Notes: generated by a model from the letters alone, not told the origin. A stretch of DNA of 64,000 nt from Symbiodinium sp. CCMP2592 (GCA_905221615.1 CAJNDT010001237.1:1-64000), one strand, 5' to 3'; counted from the first letter of the stretch, positions 34,121 to 45,780 are shown. Program-made: numbers and translations.

Positions 34121-34746
34121 AACGCTGTCTTGCTACTAGCCTTGTCGGTTGCCTGAAGGCTCAGGGGACTTCCTAAGTATGGCCATAACATTACCTCATG
34201 TAATCTTCAGTTAAGTAAGCAAGAACAAGGGATCCGTAATTATGCCGTCCAATCATCTATGGTTTAAGCGCCCTGCCGCGGAAACCATGGCAGAACGCCA
34301 AAAGATGAATTGGTAAACACGATCCACTTGCAGCATTCCATCTGGGGCTGAAGCAAAGAGCAGCGCAGAGTTTCTGGTCACTTCGATGGTTGTGACAATA
34401 TTGCGTGCTTTGTTTAGGTCAGCCACGGTAAGGTTTCGAAGATGCGTGAGTTGAATGGATGCGACACAATGTCAAAGCCTGTACGGTAAATCTTGTAAGC
34501 CCCTGAAAATTGAAGCTTGATTCCCTACAGCTCCCATTGTGGTACCACTGCTGTTCGCATATATTCAGGCGCACCAAGAAATCAGTACGCACAAATTCAG
34601 GCATCGACTAAACTGCAGGGCTGCTACTTCACAGTTTGGGATCCAGACATGTTTATGGGGATCTAGGAGCAATAGAAACCCTGCTTCATCTTTACTTTAG
34701 GGAATCCTGCTGACTTTTCCGGCCCCGGGCCGCTAAACCCTCATAT

Positions 34747-34849
34747 GGGAGTTTCCGAAAAGAGGGGACCCTAATATAGTACCCCCCAATAGTAGGGTCC
34801 TTATTATAAGGACCCCAAAGTAAGGTACCCCTGATTTTCGGAAACTCTC
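34747..34849. mobile_element. MITE-like element, family A
   Basis: The ends GGGAGTTTCCGAAAA and ATTTTCGGAAACTCTC are inverted repeats, flanked by ATAT on both sides. The interior GGGTCCTTATTATAAGGACCC is a perfect palindromic core. Confidence 0.85.
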
Positions 34850-34876
34850 ATATCGAAGCCTGAATGGCTGCGAAAG

Positions 34877-34983
34877 CCCTTCCTTGGGGTTCAGAATATC
34901 GTTTCTCTGAGATAAGAGACCCCAAACTCCCTTCCTTGGGGTTCATAATATCGTTTATCTGAGATAAGAGACCCCAAACTCCC
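34877..34983. repeat. 52-bp tandem duplication
   Basis: Two copies of a unit beginning CCCTTCCTTGGGGTTCA and ending GAGACCCCAAACTC lie head to tail. The unit itself has inverted ends (TTGGGGTT / GACCCCAA). Confidence 0.85.
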
Positions 34984-35147
34984 ATCAAAACTGTCGAAAG
35001 AGCCGCTACACCCTTAAGCTAAAGCCCCTGAAGCTCTGACTCCAACCCACCATGAGCTTTCTCCGCAGGTCCCGGACCAGGGAGTTTCATGAGAAGTCGT
35101 GTTTCATCCAAGATACAAAATTCCCTAATCGTCCCTATAGTGTGTGT

Positions 35148-35172
35148 ATATATACATGTGTATATATACAGA
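35148..35172. repeat. TATATACATGTGTATATA palindrome
   Basis: A short near-perfect alternating TA palindrome, with no other feature near it. Confidence 0.7.
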
Positions 35173-35775
35173 GAGATAGTCACCGCATCATGAGTAACAT
35201 CATTTCCTTATCATCCTTATAGTCATAAGGATAATGTACCCGAACCACCCGCTTCCAACTGTTAGGGCTTATATATTGTTGCCCCGAGTCCTGATGAGGA
35301 CTGCTTGAAGCATGAAGGCTTTGGACCAGGACTTCCTAGAGCATGAAAAAAGCCGGAAGCGTAGGACACTCCCTAGTGCTCCAAGTATACAAATAGTACT
35401 TACTGCGGGGTTTAAAGTCTATACGTACTCCCTACTTAGGGCTATTGGGAGCCCGAGGGAAAGCTCAACAGTTAATGCCATGATGCAATGAAGCCCGAGC
35501 TATGGTGCGAATGTGTCTGTGCCGGCGAAAGGCCAAACGCTCAGGGTTTTCAGGCTTCAGGAACTCTTCAGGTAAAGGGGCACAAAAAACGCCGAGCGTG
35601 GTGTTACCAGGCTAGAGACTTCAGAAATGTATAGGGAGTTCTGGTTGTAGCCCCCATATCCATAGAAGCTGCACCTTCAGTGCGCCCCTGAAGGCAAGAA
35701 GAGACTCAGTGGACGCGTCAAACGCTTTCGGCCTTGGACGGACTGGGTGCGCAGGTGGTGTAATGAGACGTAAGC

Positions 35776-35923
35776 AGCTGAAAAAATATGCCCGTTTGGC
35801 CTCAAGATAGCCTCTGCACCGCAGGACATGAGAATGAATCTGTTCGAAGTGATCCGACCTCCGCTGATGTTGATCGTGGCAGTGACTTGGGTTCGGAGTA
35901 CCATACTTGAATACCTTTTTTGA
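35776..35923 (+). CDS. Candidate 3'-terminal exon with membrane helix
   Basis: After an acceptor GAGACGTAAG the frame reads AEKICPFGLKIASAPQDMR, then NLFEVIRPPLMLIVAVTWVR, ending at TGA 35921-35923. The hydrophobic stretch suits a membrane segment. The last codons overlap a dispersed repeat (35894-35975) also found at 60148. Confidence 0.38.
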
Positions 35924-35975
35924 AACCTGCTCCTTCAAGGAACCATTATGAAATCGAAGTCTTTTCTTTTCTCCC
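35894..35975. repeat. Dispersed repeat, family G
   Basis: GGAGTACCATACTTGA, AAGGAACCAT and ATGAAATCAAAG-like blocks followed by TTTTCTCCCC align in order with 60148-60232. The copies have diverged. Confidence 0.55.
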
Positions 35976-36213
35976 CCTGGCTGCTCTCAAGTCCAGGTGA
36001 TGAGTATTTGGGAGGTGTGGCGGCGAGCGTGAGTTTCGGACTTGCCTCCGCCAGCATGAACCAAATCCGCGCGGCAGATGGGCCAGGAGAGTTTAGGGTT
36101 TAGGGTTTGACTTGGGGAGAAAGTCTCAAAAGCAGGATCATCATAAAGCATGCGCAGCATGTGTATGGTATGGACAGAGGAGGGGACGATCTTGATTATC
36201 TCACTATTTCTGG

Positions 36214-36284
36214 TCATATTCGGCATTCTAGCACTAGGACATATGCCACCCACTCGTAAATCTGATCATATTCGGCATTCTAGC
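36214..36284. repeat. 19-bp direct repeat pair
   Basis: TCATATTCGGCATTCTAGC occurs at 36214-36232 and 36266-36284. Confidence 0.85.
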
Positions 36285-36514
36285 GAGGAGATATCCCTAG
36301 ACCATGCTGCGAGAACCAGACCCCCACGCCACCCAAACCTCAGTAGAAGATCCAGGCTCGTTTGGCTTAAACTCCCCGAACCTTTACCCGGGCCTCAACC
36401 CATAGAGCCCAGCCCCCTTCCCTACGAAGGGCTATTCCTCAAATCAGTCTGGTTATGATGTATGGCATCTTCCGCACTTCAGGGGTATTCTGTGTCTCCC
36501 GAAACAGCAGGAAG

Positions 36515-36593
36515 TTATCCAGCAAGCACCAGCGTCTGCTTCTCCTCCTGGAAAAACACCGCCAGCGGCTTGCATTCCGCTTTCTCTCCGGAG
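36515..36593 (-). CDS. Candidate minus-strand terminal exon
   Basis: From an acceptor TCATCGAG the frame reads SGEKAECKPLAVFFQEEKQ then TLVLAG and TAA. The alternating charge and hydrophobicity look coding. It is short, so support is limited. Confidence 0.28.
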
Positions 36594-36669
36594 CTCGATG
36601 ACCCCACGCGAAGTCAGCTTCGTCTCAGCACCTCGAACTTCAGGGCCGAAAAGGGCGGGGGTGAATGCA

Positions 36670-37020
36670 TAGTCTAATGTACTCTAAATTGCTATAATAT
36701 ACTGCAACGTGCTATAATGTGCTTTAACATACCATAGTGTACTACAATGTAGACTCCACGTTGTAGTAGACTCTGCATTGTAGAGTGTAGAGTTTGGGGT
36801 CATGACTCGAACTGTCGTTTTTTGCTGGACGTAGAGGTGGGCTTCAGGACTGGTGGGCACTCTGGCAAAACGGATCATAACATACTGTATGGTATAGTCT
36901 GGCATAAAGCAGTAGAGCATGTTACAAAAGGGTATAATATGGTTACTCTAGTAGGCATACTATGTTCGGTTATGTATAATGCAGGGTTTATATCATCAAC
37001 CCTAAACCCTAAAGATTTAT
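36670..37020. repeat. TA-rich palindromic low-complexity tract
   Basis: GTACTACAATGTA, TATAATGTGC and similar phrases recur, ending in a CCCTAAACCCTAAA telomere-like piece at 36998-37012. Confidence 0.55.
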
Positions 37021-38250
37021 AGATCCTTTTGAAGGAACCCCTATGGATCCCTTTAAAGGAACCTCAGGATTTATATCATCAACCCGTCGGACCCGGTCAG
37101 ACAGCTGAGGTATGACGCGACGGATGAAGACAGGTCAGAGCTTCGAGGTGGATCAGGCAGGGTTCCGGGTTAACCCAGACCTTCCAAGTCCTTTAATTAC
37201 GGAGTCAGGGTTAAGGGTCTAGAGGTTTAGGGTTAAGGGTTTACTGGCCTTGGAGTGTCAGACATGCTCTTGAGGGTGCGGAGGGGATGCGCTTCATGTT
37301 AAAAGAGGGGGCCTGAGTAAATAGAATATGGTTTGGGGTCCATTTTACTACACTTCGAATAAGGAACCCCCCTAGTATAGGTATTTATTCAGGCCCCTAT
37401 ATTCCTCCGATAAAGCTTCCGTAGGATTCCATAGTGAATTGCGGCACTTGCCTCAGCGACTTCTTCTCGGATGTTCACTTCATGTCGACTTGATCGACTT
37501 GCAATAATGCCGATGATTTGGATACTGCCCCCACTCAGTACCAGTTGAATACTTCTTGATAATCTAGATACGAAGGGCCCTTAATAGTAGCCCTTTCATA
37601 TGCTGTTACAGTATGAGGTCAGAACCCACGTGATTATATTCGTTGTTAAGCTCAAAACAAGATTTGAAGAGCTTCGTCTCACCAGTACCAGTCGTGGCAA
37701 CTGGAGATGACTTTCATAGCAAGTCTACATACCAAAACCAAGTGAAGGACGGCATCCACAGCACCACGGGCGTTTTCTTTCCAGCACCAGCAGTTTGGAA
37801 GAAGAGCAAGAAGCAGACGAATCAATTAAGTTAGACTAAACAGAGTCAGGTAGCGAACGAGCAGCACAAAGGATTTCACTGGAACACCACAGGGTACAAA
37901 ACCTCGGAACCCTAAACCCAGAATCCCCCCCCCAAATGCATCTGGTGTTCCCTGAAAGGATCTGCTCAGAGGCTTAAGCCTGCGGTCCACGCTGCAGGGA
38001 CTGGGCTGGATGTGGCGCCTGTCACCACAGGAGCTACGGAGGTTGCATTCCTCGTTCATTTGGGTTCAGAGGGTTTAGGGTTTCTGAAGCACTTATAAGG
38101 TAGCTATACTAATTAGTACTTGTAACCCTTTTTACGGTACTTATGACCTAACCTACTAAGTCCCATGTGGTTCCCACTCCGCTTGTGGATGGACCGTTTG
38201 AGAGGGATTGGGACACCAAGAGCCCAAGCGGCCCTCGGCTGCCAGAAACT
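37021..38250. other. Mostly non-coding
   Basis: A weak exon-like frame near 37081-37172 reads PSDPVRQLRYDATDEDRSE. Another at 37643-37834 reads SKQDLKSFVSPVPVVATG. Neither has convincing splice sites. GGTTTAGGGTTAAGGG telomere-like sequence lies at 37210-37240. Confidence 0.3.
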
Positions 38251-38326
38251 TGGTTGTCAAAATTAGGGTCCCTTTTTGGGTACCCTAGATATCAGGTGCT
38301 GTACTAGACCCTGATTTTGACAACCA
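38251..38326. mobile_element. MITE-like element, family E (TGGTTGTCAAAAT)
   Basis: The ends TGGTTGTCAAAATTAGGGTC and GACCCTGATTTTGACAACCA are inverted repeats. A second copy is at 57707-57801. Confidence 0.75.
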
Positions 38327-38395
38327 CCCAAGTGTGGTTTCCTGGCACTAGAGGTGGGTTTCGGATCACCCGGGCGATCCTCCCCCAGTAGTAGA

Positions 38396-38490
38396 GTAGT
38401 TAACCTTTACAGGTAGTATATAGTCCCAGTATAATCGCTATATAACCAAGAAGAATAACCTTTAGTTCCCCATGATACCCAACAAGTAGG
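38396..38490. mobile_element. Short repeat element, family C
   Basis: Begins AGTAGTAGAGTAGTTAACC and ends GATACCCAACAAGTAGG; the interior is shorter than in the copy at 23131. Confidence 0.65.
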
Positions 38491-39042
38491 CTCCATCTCT
38501 CCCCCAGAAACCGCAACGATTCAGCACTCAAGGTTACAGGGCCACGAGCTGAGCCTTGTACTTCTCTATCTTGTAACATGCTTTTTGGGAATTAGAGGGC
38601 GGAATAATCACCAGTACTGCTCCTTCCGGATGTTTACTTTGAGTATCCTACAATGGACTCCCAAACCTTTCTCTGATTCTAGACTGGACTGGCCACCCAT
38701 AAGGGATGCTCATTGCTTGAGCATAGGTCTGCTAAGTCAGGATCTCATCCGTTTGGGTAGTTCTCTAAACTCGGGTCCCTTTCCAGATCCCAGAAAGAGT
38801 ACGGCACCCTTGTCAACAGCACCTGAAAGGGCACCCTAATCTCGAGAACTGCCCGTTGTGCAAGACAAGAACGCTTCGAAAGCCACTTTACAGCTTTAAG
38901 ACACTAAACCGATTGTACCCCTTGAGACCCGTACACATTACAGTATATGAAGCCAGCCCTATATCCTATGTTAAGCCTATCAAAGCCCGAAATGCAGACC
39001 TGTACCCAGCCCTGTTCATCCATCTAAGCCAAATATACCTAA

Positions 39043-39175
39043 TTGGAAGAGGAACCCCCTCCTGGTGTTGTCCAGGAGGTCAGCCCTTCAGCTTGGGAAA
39101 GGCTTCAAAGGAAGTCGAAGCCGGTGCAGTCTCTGGACTTGTTCATCTCCCACACCTGGATCCTCGGCAATGTTT
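39043..39175 (+). CDS. Candidate internal exon with LFISHTW motif
   Basis: The frame reads EEEPPPGVVQEVSPSAWERL, QRKSKPVQ and SLDLFISHTWILGNV, then a GTGAGT donor at 39176. A stop just upstream (39040-39042) limits the 5' end, probably an AG near 39048. A 'F-I/V-S-H-T/S-W' motif is, as I recall, frequent in dinoflagellate membrane proteins of unknown role. Confidence 0.5.
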
Positions 39176-39189
39176 GTGAGTACTTTATT

Positions 39190-39500
39190 AATCAGAGTAT
39201 ATATATAAATATATATAATGGGATAATATTTGGCTACATCAGATATTGTGTTAGCTGCCATTCTATCCCTTGCTACTCTTTTTTTGGCTACGTTCATGGC
39301 ACCTCGGGATCAGGTAGCCCCTCCGGTTCTTGTAGCAATAGAAAGCCCCCTCAAGAATCTCTAGGATGGAATGTGAAGTTTCTGGGTGTAGAAAATTTAT
39401 ATATATATATATATATACATACATATATATATATGTATATGTATAGAGAGAGATATGTATACATATGTGTATATATATATATATGTATATACATGCGCAT
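39190..39500. repeat. TA/ATATAT microsatellite clusters
   Basis: Perfect TA runs at about 39199-39218 and 39399-39500, with short GT interruptions. Encoded Tyr/Ile runs are artefacts. Confidence 0.85.
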
Positions 39501-40440
39501 GTGTGTGTGGGGGGAAGAAAGAGCTAAAACTTAGGTTTTGCAGGTTGGGGCGAACGTGCATGTCCTAACACTGATGCTATGCGTGTGCAAAGCCGAATAA
39601 GCGATATCCGATATACTGCTTCACATCCTTACGCGAGTTCTGCATTGCTGAGGGTCTTCGTCGCAACCTAGCGATTGCCACTGACTACATGTATCTTCCC
39701 ACACCGTACAGTACATGATACGAATTACTCAGCTGCTACTCGAATCCTGCGCATGGTTAAAGAAGACTCGCAGAGATGAACCGGGCATAGATTACTCTCC
39801 TAAGCTAGTGGGTTTCAGCTCAGAGGGCCTAGGACTCCAAGACCCAGGGTTCCCGTTACCATAGTAGGGGTCTTTCCTTGATTGCTTTCCTTACCATGCT
39901 AACTTAAGTTCAGCATCCTTAACAAGAATCCCAAATCTCTGTGGTATGCACAAGAAAGAAAGCCAAATTCTGACTTGCAGTTTAGAGGCCTGAGTAGTTT
40001 AGATATGTTATAACATACCCCGAAAGCATTGGGTGTGATGTCACTTCAGGCGAGCCGCGGTCTAAAGAAGCAGAAGTAGTGTAGGATACAGGGGTCTGAG
40101 TGATTGCCCATATTGCTCCGAAGGGGTCCTAGGTGATACTAAAGGGAACTCCAGAAAGTTGGAATATGGTTTCAGGGTAGGAGACCCTATAATTTACCAC
40201 AAAGGGTTTAGGATAACCATATTCCAACTTTCTGGCTTTTACATTAGACCCCAGAAACCCGAAACCCTGGAAAAAGCAAACCCTGATCTGACGATTAACG
40301 CCCCTAATAGAGGGGCCTTAGTTCCCTTTAATGATTATCTATACTATTTTGGGGGTTCCTGGTTAAGATTAGGATCCTAAGGTTCCATTAAAGGGGTCTA
40401 TAAGGGTTACTATAAGGGATCTACAAGGGTACCATAATAT

Positions 40441-40538
40441 AGGGGCCTTAATGATTACCTATACTATTTTTGTGGTTCCTTGTTATAATTACAGTATGAT
40501 GGGCCCCAACAAAACCCTGTTCTAAGTATCAAGGCCCC
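40441..40538. mobile_element. MITE-like element, family B (AGGGGCCTNAATAATTACC)
   Basis: It begins AGGGGCCTTAATGATTACC and ends CTAAGTATCAAGGCCCC, an inverted pair, with GGTTCCTTGTTATAATTACAGTATGATGGGCCCC inside. A shorter relative precedes it at about 40310-40380. Confidence 0.65.
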
Positions 40539-40856
40539 AAAAGCAGAGCATGCAAGAAGGCTGTGGTTTTCACCTACAGCAGAGCCCAGGATAGTGGACG
40601 GCGGAGCAGCCCTGCTCTCTTTGACCCCGTCCACCTCGAAGATCCCGAAGCCTCAGAATCAGGAATCGCCAATACTCATAGTATCTCATAGTACGACTGG
40701 CAATAATATCGATAGTAGGGTTGACGATCACAACGGTAATGCCGAGAAGTACAACAACAATCACTTCCTAGGACGTACATTAGTATTTTGATACCAATCA
40801 TTACAATATCCTATTTTTGAATTATGAAGGCCCTATAGGAACCCTCATCTTCCAAG

Positions 40857-40964
40857 GAAAACCGGTGGGATCCCGAAGATGCTCGCGCTCTTCTTGAGCT
40901 CCGGCTGGCGCTTTGCATTGCTCGCCTGGCTGGTGGCCTCGTTGCGGTCATCAATCCTTCCTAG
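40857..40964 (+). CDS. Candidate 3'-terminal exon (ENRWDPEDARALLELR...)
   Basis: An acceptor CTTCCAAG precedes 35 codons reading ENRWDPEDARALLELRLAL then CIARLAGGLVAVINPS. The TAG stop at 40962-40964 is part of a family C element that starts at 40961. The strongly helical, Ala/Leu/Arg-rich composition looks coding. The element may have supplied the present stop. Confidence 0.45.
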   Translation, partial: ENRWDPEDARALLELRLALCIARLAGGLVAVINPS

Positions 40965-41066
40965 TAGTCGAGTAGGTAACCGTTGACCTTTTTGAGTAGT
41001 GTAGTCCCTAGATAATCCCTACATAACCAACAAGGTTAACCTTTCCCCATGATACCCGACAAGTAA
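40961..41066. mobile_element. Short repeat element, family C
   Basis: Begins CTAGTAGTCGAGTAGGTAACC and ends GATACCCGACAAGTAAG. It abuts and terminates the candidate exon at 40857. Confidence 0.65.
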
Positions 41067-42207
41067 GCCTTAGTTGAAGGATCTTGGGGCTTGGTAGCTT
41101 AAGGACGAAATGAACCCAAAAAGGGTTTAAGGTTCACATACCATATAGGGATTCATAGTATCAGGTCCCATACTTTGAAGGGTCATTTGGTCTTCAAGGT
41201 AGCTTAATGGGTTCCTGTAGCGAATCTATAAGGGTTGTACAAAGGGGGGTTTAGGGTTGCTTAAGGGGTCATGGGGCTTAGTAACTATTCTCATTTCATC
41301 AGGCAACTATACCTCTGCTTGCTTACCTGGGAGGTACTCGTAAGCTTCCTTACTAAGTCCCCTGACCCTCTAAGTGTAGCTGACCTAAAACCCCAAGCCG
41401 TCTCAAAGCCCAAGCTAGCTCCCAGAGGCTCCTGAAACCATTATGTAACCCCAAAATCCTGGCGTTAAGCCCCAAGGTGAGGCCCGCAACTTGCCCGCAA
41501 AAGCATCCGAAACCCGTCTAACCCTTTTTGAAACCCCGTATATACGGTCAGACCCTAAACCCTAAACTCATATCCCTAGTGAACCCTTTTTGAACCCCCT
41601 ATACCATGACAATGAAGTCCGAATAGTACTCCCCAGATAGCTCTAATCCCGAAACCCTGCAGGTGGCACAGGTTTTGTCGACGATGTGGCTTGCTCGAGC
41701 TTTGCGGGGCTTTGAGATCTTGCAGTTTTTAGGCTTTGTGGGTTCCTGTAAGGGCTACTGTCAGGGCTAAGGGACTTTGTAACTAGGGTTTAAAAATAAG
41801 GTAACCATGCATATACTTACTTCTCAACCCAATTAGGTACTTCTAACCTTACTTACTGAAGTAGGGGTTGAGGGCTTCGGGCGCCAGGCTTAGGGCTGTT
41901 GGATTTCAGTGTTAGGGCCGTGCTTTTCCGCTCGAACTAGGAGTCTGTTGCATTAGTGCTTGTTCATGGATGTTTGTGTGCATATGCCAGATATCGTTGC
42001 AGCCGTTTTTGGTGTTCTGTGCATTGGTTCAGGGTTGGGGCATCATTCTATGTTCACTGGCTCAAACTCTATATCCTGCTTGCAAACAACAACACCGAGT
42101 TCCTAATTTCCAACATCTCCACCTCTAAACCCTGTAGCCGGTCTCCTGTATACCCGACAATCTGCAGCTCAAGCCCTCAACCTAATATAGAAGCCTGGAT
42201 ACTTAAA
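41067..42207. other. Non-coding, telomere-like and family D fragments
   Basis: CCCTAAACCCTAAA at about 41553-41566 and decayed GGGACTTNGTAACTAGGG phrases at 41270 and 41768. No exon supported. Confidence 0.35.
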
Positions 42208-42303
42208 GGGTCAGGGGACTTCGTAACTAGGGCTATAAATAAGGTAACTACACTTATAGCCCCAATTAGTGGACTTATGACCTTGAAAGTCCCCTGATCC
42301 TCC
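42208..42303. mobile_element. MITE-like element, family D (GATCAGGGGACTTAGTAA)
   Basis: The inverted ends read GGGTCAGGGGACTTCGTAAC and GAAAGTCCCCTGATCC. The interior is AAATAAGGTAACTACACTTATAGCCCC. Further copies lie at 44553, 46776, 53302, 56493 and 57963. Confidence 0.75.
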
Positions 42304-42423
42304 AAGTGGATAAACAGTCATGCCATTCCTTGGGGTTCCTGCGCACTAACAGTCTGCTGAAGCCCAAAACTACTCCAAGGAAGTCCTGAGGCCCCGATGT
42401 TAAGCCGAATGCCTCAAAGCTTA

Positions 42424-42506
42424 CCTTTGGTTAGTAGGGAATGGAAGAATGGTAGTAATAGTAGTTATAATTGTGCCCCATTCCTCCATGAGCTACTAAC
42501 CAAAGG
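42424..42506. mobile_element. MITE-like element with perfect 14-bp inverted ends
   Basis: CCTTTGGTTAGTAG at the left is exactly complementary to CTACTAACCAAAGG at the right. The interior has GGAATGGAAGAATGG and CCATTCCTCC. A diverged relative appears near 53070-53135. Confidence 0.8.
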
Positions 42507-42685
42507 CTGAAAATCCTCCTGGACTGAGGATTTATCTTGCCTGTCCCGACTGCATCATCACGCCCTTCACCATGAAAGCGAATGTTTTAGATTTCGAGGC
42601 CTGCAGATGAGATGCGCTAAACCTCGAACCGGTAAACTCAAGGTAGGTGTGGTGTCAGCGCTTTCAGGGTATCCAAACACTTACG

Positions 42686-42830
42686 TCCCCGCACGGAAAC
42701 TGAGCAGAGCCAGCCTTGGTTCACGCAGGCGAAGAGTTTAAGTTTTCGGGCCGTCGTCGAAGCAGCCGAGGTAGGAGTAGAAAGAGCAGGAGCAGCGCTG
42801 TCACTTCTGCGAAAAACTACCACACCACCA
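42686..42830 (-). CDS. Candidate minus-strand exon ending at GTAAGTG
   Basis: The minus-strand frame reads ARKLKLFACVNQGWLCSVSV then RGR and meets an ideal donor GTAAGTG (42679-42685). The 5' part is Ser/Ala/Thr-rich. The upstream boundary is approximate. Confidence 0.3.
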
Positions 42831-42946
42831 CCACCACAACCACCAACATGAGTGCTGCGTTTTCACTCATGCTCTAATCGCCTTGTCACTGTCACAACCG
42901 TCGTGGAAATGATCAGCTTTATTCGGGATCTGATCAGCTGTGAGGA

Positions 42947-43070
42947 TTGATTGCATTCCGAAGCGGAACACTTCTTTCGCTTACTTTACCTGTTTTTGTT
43001 TTGGCATTTGCGCGTATTGCGCTTATTGCCGTGAGCACCATTATCTCAGCTGCTGTCATGGAGATGTCTA
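42947..43070 (+). CDS. Candidate exon with hydrophobic helix
   Basis: The frame reads IAFRSGTLLSLTLPVFVLAF and ARIALIAVSTIIS, enough for one membrane span, then a TA-rich palindromic repeat begins. Splice sites are not clear. Confidence 0.28.
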
Positions 43071-43079
43071 CGACTCCAA

Positions 43080-43250
43080 CACCACTACCAGATAGTCTAC
43101 AAAAGTATGCCCACTATAGCATACTATACTCTAGTACAGTATACTATACCATGGCGATACTGTAGCACGAATTTACTCTACTATAGAATACGATACTATA
43201 CCGTATAGTCGTATAGCATAATCACATTACATAGTATACTTTTAAGCGAA
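43080..43250. repeat. TATACTATAC palindromic low-complexity tract
   Basis: Repeated AGTATACTATA and TACTATAGAATACGATAC phrases. Similar tracts are at 52610-52720 and 53440-53515. Confidence 0.65.
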
Positions 43251-44552
43251 GCCCAACCAGGGCCATTGCCCGCTGGCGCCCTGGATGATTGTCGCGGGAA
43301 TCGTCGGCACCGTTTTCGGCTTTCTGCCCGGGGCCCCAGGGTTTCTTCGGGGCAGGGTCAGGGTCGGTTCAAGGGGTGCTATAAGGCTTCGGGGCTTAGG
43401 GGTTTGGGGTTTAGGGCTTGCGGACTAAGAAGCGTAAGGTGTCAGAGACGCAGAGCAAAGGTATCCCAGAAGCAAAAGCAGGCCCTCTAAGCATCATTCA
43501 AGCCTCCAAGAAACTTACGGTATAGAACCTCTGTAGAAACTTTTACAGGGACCGTTTAAGGGAATCCTTGAAGGAGCCCTTCAAGAAGATCCTAGGTATC
43601 TTCCCTCATTGAAAGGGTCCTGCTTGTCTCTCTGAGTGCATAAAATCAGCTGGGGTCGCCCGGGCTCTGAAGGGTGCACCTAAAGGCATTGCTATAGCTA
43701 GTACTTAAAGGAGCATGGGACTTGGTCACTAGGGTTATGATTCCAGTGCTCCTTTGAGAGCTTCCCTAAAGGGTTCCTACAAAGCTTCTATAAACCGTAA
43801 ACTTACTTAGTATAGTAGCTGAAGTTAGAATTCTTACCCCGGCACCCCCGGGTCTAGGGTTCAGGGTAGTAGTAGATGGGGTTTCTACGCTATTTGATGC
43901 GGTCGAGAGAAATCTGGTTCCAGAGAGTAGGAGCTCCAGAGCAGTAGTAGGGTTTCCGAATACAGGGACCTTAGTATAGTACCTTAAATGTAGGATCCTT
44001 ATTATAAGGATTCCAATAAAAGGTGTCGCGATTTGGGCCAGTGTTTGATTTGCCTTGTTGATTGACATAGAGCCTTAGTCGTCGCTACTGCTGAGGACGA
44101 TTCAAACTGGCGCCTAGAGTAGCATCTTCAGAAACTCCCAGACCCTGGTCCATAAGAGCCGCAGACCTGTCAACACAACACGTAAGCCCCACAAGAAGAA
44201 GTCACAGAAGCTTCAGCATGTCTATCATAATATACAAAGTAGCACGCCGTAGTACACTGTGCTATAAGACCATAAGATATCTCGGGGTGGGGTGACGGGG
44301 CCTCGGATCTAGAATCTGGGAATCATGAGTCTTCAGCACGGATTGGTCCACATCGCGCGTTAGGAAGCCGGCTTTGAATGCGCCAGGTCAGCTCCATATT
44401 TCCCGTTCCAAAAAATCGGTGCAAGCAGCTCCGGAGACATGTGCTTCGTTGACTCTTGGCAGAATTGGTTTAGGTTTCGGGGTGTGGGGTTTAGGGCTCG
44501 GAGACAAGCGCTTCGTGAACTCTTGGCGGCAGCTCTGAGGCCAACGTACTTG
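43251..44552. other. Non-coding with family A remnant
   Basis: Around 43949-44030 a GGGTTTCCGAATACAGGGACC ... GGATCCTTATTATAAGGATTCC block is a family A half-copy whose right end is disrupted. No supported exon. Confidence 0.4.
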
Positions 44553-44664
44553 GAGGATCAGGGGACTTAGTAAGTAAGGTTATAAGTACCCCAATTGGGG
44601 TTATAAATACTTATATGTATAGTTACCTTATTTACAACTCTCGTTACTAAGTCTCATGATCCTT
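44553..44664. mobile_element. MITE-like element, family D
   Basis: Ends GAGGATCAGGGGACTTAGTAAG and GTTACTAAGTCTCATGATCC are inverted repeats. The interior contains AACTATACATATAAGTATTT on the reverse strand. Confidence 0.75.
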
Positions 44665-45602
44665 TATGTAATGTTGGAGTTTTCCAGCGGCTGCCCTGGC
44701 CCATGAAAATTTTCACAGCTTAGCATTCCTTCATTCAGGCACCTTCACTGGGCTCTCAATTTTTCCAGGGATCTTGGCAATGACTGTGCTCTTGTTAGTA
44801 ACTGGTTTGCTTACCATGGCAACTTGAAACAGACTCCTTAAGAAGAGCCATTTCAGATCCCAAAACCCAACTCTTCTGGGAACCCTTTCGGGAACCCTTG
44901 AAGTATCCCCTAAAAGAGCCTAAAGGAGTCGAGTTTTGAGTTTTTAAGCGGAGCGCTTATGGCTTATTGCTACTTGTGACCCCGAGTCCCGCGATCGTCC
45001 AAGTGAAATCATGAAGCATCCAAACACGCCATCAGGGCAGAAGTTCAGTAAGGGAGGGTGTTTAAATAAGACCCTTTACAAGCCTTCTTCAGCTCCCTTT
45101 CGGCACCGAAGAGGCCGGGCTTTTCCGGGCCTTTGCTGAGCCGAAAGGAAACTTGCGGGATCCTCCCGCAATGCTTCGCGCAGTGCATCATGAACTTGTC
45201 CGTCTTCTCTGTGGGCGAGATTTCTGACCTATGCTGTGGTTGTTTAATTATCCACGGATCTGTGAACACAGCAAGCACAGCGACGCGAAGGAAGGAGGGG
45301 GCTCTACCCAGCGTTCCGCTCTGTTCAGCGCTATCGTTTGTGCTTCATCCGCTCCCAGAACTGGAATTTAGAGCGGCAGGTACTTCTTAGTTTGAATGTT
45401 GGACCCAAGTCCTTCCTAAGCCTGGAAACCCCGGCGTCGATGAGGATATTGCCTGCATCCATCAAAAGGACTCCGGGCTGCATGCAGAGTCACAGGCTTC
45501 AGGGCGTATTCGCAACTTAGGGTATCGGGGTTGGTGGATTGCGGCTGTCGCGGCGCACTTAGAGCTTGTCGAACTTCAAAGGTCTGACGGTTTGATCGGA
45601 GA
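44665..45602. other. No supported gene
   Basis: Open frames at 45045-45390 exist on both strands but neither has clear splice sites or family features. Confidence 0.3.
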
Positions 45603-45697
45603 CTGGGTTCTTGTTAAGGGTTTAGTTTAAGTTACCATGATTCGGAACCATATTATTTGTATGGTAGCTGAAATTAACTTCCTTACCAAAAACCCAG
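45603..45697. mobile_element. MITE-like element, family H (CTGGGTTCTTG), supplying a splice acceptor
   Basis: The left end CTGGGTTCTTGTTAAGG pairs with the right end CCTTACCAAAAACCCAG. Relatives lie near 39855-39930, 46310-46397 and 47264-47360. The terminal CAG is directly followed by a candidate exon at 45698. Confidence 0.65.
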
Positions 45698-45780
45698 AAG
45701 ATCCTGACGCCTTTGCAATCCTCGTAGAGATCATCACCGTAGCGGTCGCGGAATCGAGCAGTCTATGGCAGGGACACTGA
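45698..45780 (+). CDS. Candidate 3'-terminal exon (DPDAFAILVEIITVAV...)
   Basis: After the AACCCAG acceptor the frame reads EDPDAFAILVEIITVAVAES then SSLWQGH, and TGA at 45778-45780. Helical hydrophobic composition suggests a protein C-terminus. The acceptor is the edge of a family H inverted-repeat element. Confidence 0.4.
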
